Shown here piece by piece: positions 7,271-14,056 of a DNA stretch of 15,502 nt (its first letter is position 1; each line of letters begins with the position of its first letter). The notes below the pieces were generated by a model. The model was not told the origin of the DNA and made no database searches. It saw only the letters and a list, made by a program, of their open reading frames with translations. This DNA is from Ruthenibacterium sp. (lineage in GTDB: Bacteria > Bacillota > Clostridia > Oscillospirales > Ruminococcaceae): NCBI GenBank assembly GCA_020025255.1, contig JAHHSK010000047.1:1-15502 (forward strand), in the 5' to 3' direction. Position numbers and translations under genes: made by a program.

Positions 7271-8671
7271 TTATTTGATTTCCGGCAGGCTTGCCGCAGC
7301 AGCGCTCTGACCGACGCGGCGTGTCTTTTCATCCGGTGCCTCCGGACGGAACGCCAACTCAGGATATTCTTCATCCATAACGCGGGTGGCCACATCCATG
7401 ATGATATCGCCGCCCTTGCCGCTCATCACGCGGCCCATCATCTGAACATGACGGATATCATAGAATTTTGCATACAAAGCCAGCGTATGCCCAAGATATA
7501 CACCGATGGATTCATACACGGCCTTTGCACGGGCATCCCCCTGCGCCATAAGCGCCTGAACTTCTTTCAGCTTTTCTGCCGGGGAATCCCCTTTCAGCTC
7601 GATCCCGGCACGCGGAGCCAGCTTGATGACGCTGTCCTGGCTGAAATACTTCACGCCGCATCCGATATCGCCCGACCATTCGTCCTGCATTGCATCGGGC
7701 TGTGCATCCACCGGCGCGAATGCCAGCTCATTCAGCCAGCCGCAGATGTTGCCATCGGTATCCACATAGCCCACTGCTTCACTTGTGCCCATTGCAATGC
7801 CCATGATGCCGTTTTCGCCCAGACCCATTGCACCGGCCAGCGCACTGACATCGCCATCGTTTGCAACAACGACCGGGATCGGATAGCCCAGCTGATTGGA
7901 AAGCTGCTGCGCTGCGCGGGTGTAGATGTTCTTGACCTTCTTATCGAAATCTTCCTTGCCCACCTTCAGGAACAGGCTGGCGACCATGCACTTATTATCA
8001 ATATAAACACCGGCAGAGGAAACGCCGATGCCATCCACATGCCCGCCTCTTTCCAGGATCTTGGCCGCTGCCGTGGACAGTGCCGCCATAATGCCTTCAA
8101 AGTGGTAATCCGGATTCGAGATCGTTTTCGGGAACCATACTACTTCTTCGCTGTAAATCGGCTCGCCGTTCAGCACCGCCGAAACCTTGCGGTCCGATCC
8201 GCCCGCATCAAAGCCGATGCGTCCGCCGTCCATATGGCGACCGATCGATTCGGCACGCTGCACCGCTGCGGGCTTTTCGTCATACGGGCGGCTTTCCACG
8301 ATAAACTGCGTCTCATACACATTTTCCATGAAATCCTTATCGAAGGCACGGCTCCCGGTTTCGGAATACGCCTCGCGGATCGCCGCGGCCACTGTATCAT
8401 CCCCGCAGATGATGACCTTGAAGCCGCCCCAGCTCCACAGCAGGAATTTGACCATGCGGTCTGTATAATAGGCATCGGCCTGTGCCATTTCCGGCGTGCC
8501 ATAGATTTTGGTTTCATAGGTGCCGATCTGCCCGCCCGAACGTTCCACTGCAATGCACAGGGGCTTTGTTGCACCGGCTTCATAATGCTTGAAGAACAGG
8601 CTCAGGGGAATAAAGCCCTGATCGAGTTCCGGCAGGTTTTTAATGGGGATGTCCACATTCAAAAATTTCAT
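7271..8671 (-). CDS. ROK-like sugar kinase/sensor with a long N-terminal domain
   Basis: 466 residues. The C-terminal part has the sugar kinase/actin fold of ROK proteins: GFDAGGSDRK (153-162) is the phosphate-1 motif, GIGVSSAGVY (214-223) matches the ROK core, ANDGDVSALAGA (270-281) contains the predicted catalytic base Asp272, and GIAMGTSEAVGY (291-302) is the phosphate-2 motif. The first about 150 residues are not a standard ROK domain and contain no helix-turn-helix that I can recognise. The classic ROK zinc motif (CxCGxxGCxE) is absent. I recall similar long proteins in Clostridia annotated simply as ROK family; the substrate is unknown. ATG at 8671 follows AAGGAGTG at a longish 12-nt spacing; an in-frame ATG at 8695 has a weaker site. 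The gene is monocistronic, with its own promoter and terminator. Confidence 0.85.
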   Translation of the reverse strand: MKFLNVDIPIKNLPELDQGFIPLSLFFKHYEAGATKPLCIAVERSGGQIGTYETKIYGTPEMAQADAYYTDRMVKFLLWSWGGFKVIICGDDTVAAAIREAYSETGSRAFDKDFMENVYETQFIVESRPYDEKPAAVQRAESIGRHMDGGRIGFDAGGSDRKVSAVLNGEPIYSEEVVWFPKTISNPDYHFEGIMAALSTAAAKILERGGHVDGIGVSSAGVYIDNKCMVASLFLKVGKEDFDKKVKNIYTRAAQQLSNQLGYPIPVVVANDGDVSALAGAMGLGENGIMGIAMGTSEAVGYVDTDGNICGWLNELAFAPVDAQPDAMQDEWSGDIGCGVKYFSQDSVIKLAPRAGIELKGDSPAEKLKEVQALMAQGDARAKAVYESIGVYLGHTLALYAKFYDIRHVQMMGRVMSGKGGDIIMDVATRVMDEEYPELAFRPEAPDEKTRRVGQSAAAASLPEIK

Positions 8672-8696
8672 ATTACGCGCACACTCCTTACTCATT

Positions 8697-8721
8697 CGCC
8701 CGCACCTTTTGTGCCGGGCGG
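8697..8721 (-). other. Leader hairpin of the ROK-like gene
   Basis: CGCCC-GCAC pairs with GTGC-(C)-GGGCG around a CTTTT loop, nine pairs with one bulged base. It lies between the predicted transcription start near 8725 and the ribosome site at 8684. No T-run follows it on the minus strand. Confidence 0.4.
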
Positions 8722-8731
8722 TATTACTTTT

Positions 8732-8760
8732 ATAATAGCACACCTTTTACGGCTTTTCTA
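8732..8760 (-). promoter_or_regulatory. Promoter of the ROK-like gene
   Basis: On the minus strand, TAGAAA (8755-8760) lies 17 bp from an extended -10, TGC-TATTAT (8732-8737). The leader is about 55 nt long. Confidence 0.6.
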
Positions 8761-8852
8761 TCACTTCCTGCATTCGTTTTTTGCACTTTTGTTCATATTG
8801 TGCACGCACTCGTTTTTTTGTGCAAATCGCCGCGCATTTTTCCCGAAACCGC

Positions 8853-8880
8853 TTGACTTTTATGGAAAAAATTATATACT
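8853..8880 (+). promoter_or_regulatory. Strong promoter of the flavin reductase-rubredoxin gene
   Basis: TTGACT (8853-8858) lies 16 bp from TATACT (8875-8880). Transcription would start near 8887, about 32 nt before the ATG. The Fur-family-like box at 8880-8894 covers the start site. Confidence 0.8.
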
Positions 8881-8894
8881 GATAATAGTTATCA
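8880..8894. promoter_or_regulatory. Candidate Fur-family (Fur/PerR-type) operator
   Basis: The 15-bp dyad TGATAATAGTTATCA differs at one base from the Bacillus Fur 7-1-7 consensus TGATAATNATTATCA. As a plain palindrome it is perfect (TGATAA-TAG-TTATCA). It begins at the last base of the -10 and spans the predicted +1, an ideal position for repression. Whether Fur, PerR or another family member binds cannot be decided from the site alone. Confidence 0.6.
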
Positions 8895-8918
8895 ATAAGA
8901 TTCAAAGGAGGCGCTCTC

Positions 8919-9557
8919 ATGTCAATGGAAGCATTCAATAAACTCAGCTACGGGCTGCATCTGATCAGCTCCGAACGCGGCGGCCGCCCTGTGGGCTGTG
9001 TTGTCAACACCCTGGGGCAGGTCACCGTTTCCCCGCTTCAGCTTGCTGTCACGATCCATAAGGACAACGAAACCTGCAAGGCCATTTTGGAAAGCGGCAG
9101 ATTCACCGGGGCCGTTCTTGGGGAACATGCCGGCATGGAGCTGATCGGCCGCTTCGGCTTTCAATCCAGTGCTCAAATTGATAAATTTGCCGGTTTTTCC
9201 TCCGCTTTGGACTGCAACGGCATACGCTACATCACCGAGCAGACCGTCGCCCGTTTTTCCTGCACCGTAAAAAACACGCTGGATGTCGGCACGCACATCC
9301 TCTTTATCGGGCAGGTCGATGAATCCGAGGTGCTGGATGCCGCAGCAGCCCCTATGACCTATCTTTATTATCATGCCGTCAAAAAAGGGCTTACCCCGCC
9401 CAAGGCATCCAGCTACCGCCCGCCGCAGGCTGAGGAAAAGCCGGTATCCGGCTGGCGCTGCACGATCTGCGGGTATATCTATGAAGGGGAAACACTGCCC
9501 GAAAATTACATCTGCCCGGTCTGCAAAAAGGGTGCCGATGTATTTGAGCGGCTTTGA
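8919..9557 (+). CDS. hrb: Flavin reductase-rubredoxin fusion (high-molecular-weight rubredoxin, Hrb-like)
   Basis: 212 residues in two domains. Residues 1-155 form a flavin-reductase-like FMN-binding domain, with VSPLQLAVTIHKDNETC (about 37-53) as the conserved FMN segment. Residues 178-212 form a short rubredoxin domain, with Cys181, Cys184, Cys199 and Cys202 as ligands of a single iron. The rubredoxin is the compact type seen at the end of rubrerythrins, and the usual Trp of the DDWxCP motif is Tyr (ENYICP). The same architecture in Moorella thermoacetica Hrb passes electrons from NAD(P)H to the flavodiiron protein FprA for NO or O2 reduction; that partner is not in this window. The start is ATG at 8919, 7 nt after AAAGGAGG; a second in-frame ATG lies two codons later. 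The gene is monocistronic and ends in a bidirectional terminator. A cytoplasmic electron-transfer role is well supported; the exact partner is inference. Confidence 0.9.
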   Translation: MSMEAFNKLSYGLHLISSERGGRPVGCVVNTLGQVTVSPLQLAVTIHKDNETCKAILESGRFTGAVLGEHAGMELIGRFGFQSSAQIDKFAGFSSALDCNGIRYITEQTVARFSCTVKNTLDVGTHILFIGQVDESEVLDAAAAPMTYLYYHAVKKGLTPPKASSYRPPQAEEKPVSGWRCTICGYIYEGETLPENYICPVCKKGADVFERL

Positions 9558-9576
9558 GCACGCGGCAAACGAATCA

Positions 9577-9624
9577 CAAAAAAACAGGCGGCGCCAAGCT
9601 TTCATCCTGGCGCCGCCTGTTTTT
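9577..9624. terminator. Bidirectional terminator between hrb and aspS
   Basis: A 16-bp perfect stem (9581-9596 with 9608-9623, loop of 11) has a GC-rich core, CAGGCGGCGCCA, and is flanked by A on the left and T on the right. It serves the convergent Hrb-like gene and aspS. Confidence 0.93.
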
Positions 9625-9670
9625 GTTTTGATAGCCGATCTCTGTTTTCCCGCTGCGGGGCTTTCTTCGA

Positions 9671-11455
9671 TCAATCGTTCTGCGGAACGTATGCGATCGA
9701 AAGTTCCTGCAGCTGTTTTTCTTCTACCGTTTCCGGGCAGCCGCTCATGGGTTCCCCTGCATTCTGCACCTTCGGGAACGCAATGACATCGCGAATGGAA
9801 TCGCGTCCCAGCATCAGCATCACAAGGCGGTCGAAGCCGAACGCCATGCCGCCGTGGGGCGGTGCACCGTACTGGTAGGCATCCATAAGGAAGCCGAAGC
9901 TGTCGCGGGCGCGCTCTTCGGAAAAGCCAAGTGCCTTGAGCATACGGCTCTGGATTTCGGGATCGTTGATACGAATGGAGCCGCCGCCGGCTTCACAGCC
10001 GTTGAGCACCATATCATACGCAAGCGCACGCACCGCACCCGGATCGGTTTCCACCTTATCCAGATCCTCGGCACGCGGCATGGTAAACGGATGATGCTTT
10101 GCCATGAAGCGGCCTTCCTCTTCGGAATATTCAAAGAACGGGAAATCCGTGACCCACAGGAAATTGAATTTTGTGGTGTCGATCAGTTCGCATTTGCGTG
10201 CGACCGCAAGGCGCAGTGCGCCCAGTGCCGCATATACGACGCTGTTTTTCGCATCGGCCACAACCAGCAGCACGTCACCCGTTTCGGCCCCGGCTGCTTT
10301 ATGAAGCGCCTGCTTTTCTTCTTCCGTCAGGAATTTTTCAAAGCTGGAAGTCACGCCCTCCTCGGTCAAGCGCGTATACGCAAGCCCCTTTGCCCCGTAG
10401 GTTTTGACCACATCGGTCAGCTTGTCAATGACTTTGCGCGTCAGCTGTCCGGCAAGACCCTTGGCATTGATGAGACGCACGCTGCCGCCCGCTTCGATTG
10501 CCGATCGGAACACGGCAAAATCGCTTGTGCGGACTGCATCGGTCACATCCTGCAGTTCCAGACCGAAGCGCGTGTCCGGCTTATCGGAGCCGAAACGATC
10601 CATAGCTTCGGTGTACGGCATGCGCAAAAACGGAGTGGGCACATCGATATCCAAAATCTCCTTGAACACACGCTTGACAAGGCCTTCGTTCACCGTCATG
10701 ATGTCATCTTCGGTCGCAAACGACATTTCCATATCGATCTGCGTAAATTCCGGCTGGCGGTCTGCACGCAGGTCTTCATCGCGGAAGCAGCGCGCAAACT
10801 GATAATAGCGGTCAAAGCCCGAAAGCATCAAAATCTGCTTATACAGCTGCGGGGACTGCGGCAGCGCATAGAAATGCCCCGGCTGTACACGGCTGGGAAC
10901 CAGATAATCGCGCGCGCCTTCCGGCGTGGATTTGATGAGGGAAGGCGTTTCGATTTCGACGAAATGCTGTTCATCATAATAATCCCGCACGACCTTTGCG
11001 ATCTTGGAGCGCATCATGATCGGCTCGTGCATCGAAGGACGGCGCAGATCCAGATAGCGGTATTTCAAGCGCAGCTGATCATTGACATTGATATCATCGC
11101 GCACCTCGAACGGTGTGGTCTGTGCACCGCTCAGCACACGCAGCTGCGTCACAAACAGTTCTACGTCCCCGGTGGGGATCTTATCGGTTTTTGCTTCCCG
11201 CTCACGCAGGATGCCGCGTGCGATCACAACATATTCACTCTTCAGCCCGGCAGCCTTTTCAAACACCTCACGGTCTGTGGAATCATCAAAAATCAACTGT
11301 AAGATACCTGTGGTATCGCGCAGATCGGCAAAGATGACGCCGCCCTTATTGCGGCATTTTGCGATCGAGCCCGCAACTGTCATCTGTGTACCGGCGTCTT
11401 TTGCACGCAGGCCGCCGCAGTAATGGGTACGGCGCAGATTGCCCATTGTTTCCAT
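9671..11455 (-). CDS. aspS: Aspartyl-tRNA synthetase
   Basis: 594 residues, normal for the bacterial-type class IIb enzyme that charges tRNA-Asp. An N-terminal OB-fold anticodon-binding domain (about 1-105) is followed by the catalytic core. Motif 2 reads FRDEDLRADRQPEFTQIDMEMSF (about 221-243), with the GAD-type insertion domain between motifs 2 and 3, and motif 3 reads GMAFGFDRLVMLMLGRDSIRD (about 533-553). The OB-fold segment that is usually GWVxxxRDxGGxxFxDLRDR reads GSIAKCRNKGGVIFADLRDT, a noticeable departure, although the Phe that stacks on the anticodon is kept. Whether the enzyme also charges tRNA-Asn cannot be decided here. ATG at 11455 is 7 nt after AAGGAGG; an out-of-frame ATG at 11460 overlaps this spacing. 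The gene has its own consensus promoter and so does not depend on hisS. Confidence 0.96.
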   Translation of the reverse strand: METMGNLRRTHYCGGLRAKDAGTQMTVAGSIAKCRNKGGVIFADLRDTTGILQLIFDDSTDREVFEKAAGLKSEYVVIARGILREREAKTDKIPTGDVELFVTQLRVLSGAQTTPFEVRDDINVNDQLRLKYRYLDLRRPSMHEPIMMRSKIAKVVRDYYDEQHFVEIETPSLIKSTPEGARDYLVPSRVQPGHFYALPQSPQLYKQILMLSGFDRYYQFARCFRDEDLRADRQPEFTQIDMEMSFATEDDIMTVNEGLVKRVFKEILDIDVPTPFLRMPYTEAMDRFGSDKPDTRFGLELQDVTDAVRTSDFAVFRSAIEAGGSVRLINAKGLAGQLTRKVIDKLTDVVKTYGAKGLAYTRLTEEGVTSSFEKFLTEEEKQALHKAAGAETGDVLLVVADAKNSVVYAALGALRLAVARKCELIDTTKFNFLWVTDFPFFEYSEEEGRFMAKHHPFTMPRAEDLDKVETDPGAVRALAYDMVLNGCEAGGGSIRINDPEIQSRMLKALGFSEERARDSFGFLMDAYQYGAPPHGGMAFGFDRLVMLMLGRDSIRDVIAFPKVQNAGEPMSGCPETVEEKQLQELSIAYVPQND

Positions 11456-11473
11456 TCCATATCCTCCTTGTTC

Positions 11474-11496
11474 CGGCAAATCAGCTTGCTGTGCCG
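11474..11496 (-). other. Leader hairpin of aspS
   Basis: The 52-nt leader folds as CGGCA-CAGC-AA-GCTG-ATT-TGCCG, two stacked short stems just upstream of the ribosome site. It is far too short for a T-box riboswitch and has no T-run. Confidence 0.35.
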
Positions 11497-11513
11497 AATC
11501 TCTTAATTTTAGT

Positions 11514-11542
11514 ATTATACCGCGTTCTTGCCCGCTTGACAA
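11514..11542 (-). promoter_or_regulatory. Near-consensus sigma-A promoter of aspS
   Basis: On the minus strand, TTGTCA (11537-11542) lies exactly 17 bp from a perfect TATAAT (11514-11519). Transcription would start near 11507. Confidence 0.9.
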
Positions 11543-11618
11543 CGGTTTCCCGCGGATTCTTGTCTGTTTTCTGCCGATCGTACCGTTTTTGCGCACATAT
11601 TCTGCGGCTGCCGTTTTC

Positions 11619-11648
11619 TTTTCATATTTCCCTGGCACACCGCATAAT
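11619..11648 (+). promoter_or_regulatory. Weak candidate promoter of the EamA-family gene
   Basis: TTTTCA (11619-11624) lies 18 bp from CATAAT (11643-11648), about 50 bp before the gene. The match is modest, and a TATAGA at 11652-11657 is an alternative -10. Confidence 0.3.
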
Positions 11649-11698
11649 CTGTATAGAAAACCGCTTTGCCCGGACACAGTACAGATCGGAGGTGCTGT

Positions 11699-12538
11699 AT
11701 GAAGAACCGATCGGGTGTTTTCGCTCTGGTGGGTGCTGCCGCGCTGTGCAGCATCGGGGGCGTGTGCATCAAGGGCATCCCTTGGACGCCGCTTGCCGTC
11801 AACGGTGCGCGCTGCACGGTTGCCGCGTGCATCACAGGGCTTTTTCTGCGTTCCAGCCATCACCGCCTGCATTGGAATCTGTGTGTTTTGCGCGGCGCTT
11901 TGAGCCTTGCGCTCACAACGATCCTATATGTGTTTTCCACAAAGCTTGCCGGGGCTGCCAACGCCGATCTTCTGATGTACACATCGCCTGTGTTTGTGCT
12001 GCTGTATTTATGGGCCGCAAAGCATCAGGTTCCCCCCAAGGGTGCTTTTTCCGGCTGCCTTATCGTATTTGCCGGAGTGGCACTGCTGGTTTCGGGCGAA
12101 CTGGGCGCAGGCTCCCTGCTGGGCAACCTGCTTGGGCTGTGCAGCGGCATCAGCTACGCCGGTGTTTTTCTGGTCGGCAGCGAACCGGACGGCGATGCGG
12201 CATCTTCTTTCTTCTTCGGGCAGGTCATCGGCGCGGCACTCGGGCTTCCCTTCTTATGGGCGGAGCGGGATTTTTCTGCCGTGCCGGTGCTGTGCGCCCT
12301 TCTTCTGGGTGTGTTCCAGCTGGGGCTTTCTTATATTTTAATGGCAAAGGGGCTTGAAAAAACGCCTCCCGTCACCGCCAATCTGATCACTGCGATCGAA
12401 CCGATCCTGACCCCGGTATGGGTCGCGCTGGCATTCGGGGAAACTCTTTCGCCCGCAGCGCTGCTGGGCGCAGGCCTTGTGATTTTCGGCATCGTCCGCT
12501 ATCAGCTGTGTGCAGCCCGCGCGCGCCCGTGTGCGTGA
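11699..12538 (+). CDS. EamA/DMT superfamily transporter
   Basis: 279 residues with about ten hydrophobic segments, arranged as two EamA repeats of five helices, the layout of drug/metabolite transporters (RhaT/YdcZ type). The first repeat ends in a characteristic LMYTSPVFVLLYLW stretch (about 97-110), and the second has TANLITAIEPILTPVWVAL and FGETLSP near the C-terminus, where EamA proteins carry their conserved Glu-Pro motif. Family members export amino acids, nucleosides or other metabolites; the substrate is not evident. The start is ATG at 11699, 6 nt after GGAGG. The gene is transcribed opposite to its neighbours and sits between aspS and the hisS-MATE operon. It ends in a short basic, Cys-containing tail. 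Codon use looks like that of its neighbours. Confidence 0.9.
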   Translation: MKNRSGVFALVGAAALCSIGGVCIKGIPWTPLAVNGARCTVAACITGLFLRSSHHRLHWNLCVLRGALSLALTTILYVFSTKLAGAANADLLMYTSPVFVLLYLWAAKHQVPPKGAFSGCLIVFAGVALLVSGELGAGSLLGNLLGLCSGISYAGVFLVGSEPDGDAASSFFFGQVIGAALGLPFLWAERDFSAVPVLCALLLGVFQLGLSYILMAKGLEKTPPVTANLITAIEPILTPVWVALAFGETLSPAALLGAGLVIFGIVRYQLCAARARPCA

Positions 12539-12612
12539 AGCACCCGCCAAGGGATCGGCTTGCTGCGCTTTGCAAGCCTTTGCCCGCGTGCCGGCTGCAT
12601 ACGGCCTTTTGC

Positions 12613-12654
12613 AAAATGCCCCGGTGCAGTGTGGAACTGCACCGGGGCATTTTT
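12613..12654. terminator. Bidirectional terminator between the EamA and second MATE genes
   Basis: An 18-bp perfect stem (12613-12630 with 12636-12653, loop GTGGA) contains TGCCCCGGTGCAGT and is bounded by A on the left and T on the right. It lies within 3 bp of the MATE stop codon at 12656 and about 75 bp past the EamA stop. Confidence 0.95.
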
Positions 12655-12655
12655 G

Positions 12656-14056
12656 TCACAGGCTGCGGGAAGGAGCCGATCGGTCAGCTTCCTGCGCCTT
12701 TTCAAACTGCTCCCACAGATTCAGCTTTTTCAGGAACATCAGCAGCATCGGCAGCGTCACAAGGAAGGTGGCAAGATCCGCCGCCGGCTGGGCGATCTGC
12801 ACCCCGGTAAGCCCCAACAGCTGCGGAGCGATCAGGATCGCGGGCATGTAAAAAATGCCGTTGCGGCACATGGAAAGGAACGTTGCCTGTCCGGACTGCC
12901 CGGTTACCTGCAGCAGCATGTTCGTCACCGTGGAAACACCGAACAGCGGCAGCACAAAGCACTGGGCCCGAAGGGCGCGCGCGCCGATTTCGATCACTTC
13001 CAGATCATCCCGCCGAAATGCCGCCATGGCATACGGCGCTGCAAAAAATCCGGCAAGACTCAAAACCGTCATCAGCACGGTACCCACAAACATCGTAAAA
13101 TAGGTTGCTTTTCGCACGCGATCATACCGCTTTGCGCCGAAATTGAAGCCCGCAACCGGCTGAAAGCCCTGCCCAAAGCCCAGCATGAACGAAAAAATAA
13201 ACATGAACACCCGCCCTACGATGCTCATGGCAGCCACAGCCGCATCCCCGTATACTGCCGCATTGCGGTTCAGCAGCACGGCGGCAACGCTCATCAGGCT
13301 TTGGCGGCAGAAGGAGGGCATCCCCGTCTTGATGACGGCAAACAGCATATCGGGCTTGCGCGAAACCTTGCTGATGTGCAGCTCTGCCTGGCTTTTTTTG
13401 CGCAGGAAAAACGACAGCAGGATCAAAAAGCCGACGCACTGGCTGACAAGCGTTGCCAAGGCAGCCCCCTTGATCCCCAAATCGAACCCATAGATGAACA
13501 GCGGATCCAGCGCGATATTGAGGATGCCGCCTGTCCCAATGCCCAGCATGGCGAATGCGGCATGCCCTTCCCCGCGCAGGATGTTGTTGAGCACGAACGA
13601 TCCGCCCATGATCGGCGCGCCAAACAGGATAAAGCGTGCATAATCGCGCGCAAACGGCAGGATCGTGGGGGTGGCACCCAAAAGCCGCATCAGCGGATCC
13701 AGAAAGATCGTCCCGAGGATCGTCACCGCGCTGCCAAAGACCAGCACGGCAAAAAATGCTGTGGATGCCGCGCAGCTGGCGCGTTCGGGATCTTTTTCAC
13801 CCAAGCTGCGCGAAACCAGATTTCCCGCACCGATGCCCAGCATGAATCCGATCGCCTGGATGACGGCCATGATCGAAAAGACGATCCCAACCGCCCCGGC
13901 TGCACTTGTGCCAAGCTGCGAAACGAAAAAGGTATCTGCCATATTGTACACGGCGGTGATCAGCATCGTTATGATTGTCGGCACCGCCATGGTCGTGATC
14001 AGCCCCGGCAAAGGGGCCTGCGTCATTTTTTGAAACTGTGCTTCCTGTGCTGTCAT
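12656..14056 (-). CDS. MATE family efflux transporter (coupled to hisS)
   Basis: 466 residues with 12 predicted membrane helices, a full-length MATE antiporter of the clostridial NorM/DinF-like class. Typical motifs are LITTMAVPTIITMLITAVYNMADTFFV near the start and SFMLGFGQGFQPVAGFNFGAKRY in the second half. IVFSIMAVIQAIGFMLGIGAGNLVSR matches the helix 2 region. The substrate is unknown. Its ATG overlaps the hisS stop as ATGA (14053-14056), and a GAGGT ribosome site lies within the last codons of hisS, so translation is coupled. No promoter is visible between them, so expression should follow hisS. It ends at the strong terminator at 12613-12654. It differs clearly from the MATE protein at 3270-4640. 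Confidence 0.93.
   Translation of the reverse strand: MTAQEAQFQKMTQAPLPGLITTMAVPTIITMLITAVYNMADTFFVSQLGTSAAGAVGIVFSIMAVIQAIGFMLGIGAGNLVSRSLGEKDPERASCAASTAFFAVLVFGSAVTILGTIFLDPLMRLLGATPTILPFARDYARFILFGAPIMGGSFVLNNILRGEGHAAFAMLGIGTGGILNIALDPLFIYGFDLGIKGAALATLVSQCVGFLILLSFFLRKKSQAELHISKVSRKPDMLFAVIKTGMPSFCRQSLMSVAAVLLNRNAAVYGDAAVAAMSIVGRVFMFIFSFMLGFGQGFQPVAGFNFGAKRYDRVRKATYFTMFVGTVLMTVLSLAGFFAAPYAMAAFRRDDLEVIEIGARALRAQCFVLPLFGVSTVTNMLLQVTGQSGQATFLSMCRNGIFYMPAILIAPQLLGLTGVQIAQPAADLATFLVTLPMLLMFLKKLNLWEQFEKAQEADRSAPSRSL

Noticed and set aside
9854..11302. Long plus-strand ORF opposite aspS, and similar long antisense frames opposite other genes
   Set aside because: These are mirror frames of GC-rich coding DNA with no ribosome sites and no recognisable domains.
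11456..11872. N-terminal extension of AspS
   Set aside because: The extension runs over the TATAAT promoter and the ribosome site; the start at 11455 gives the standard length.
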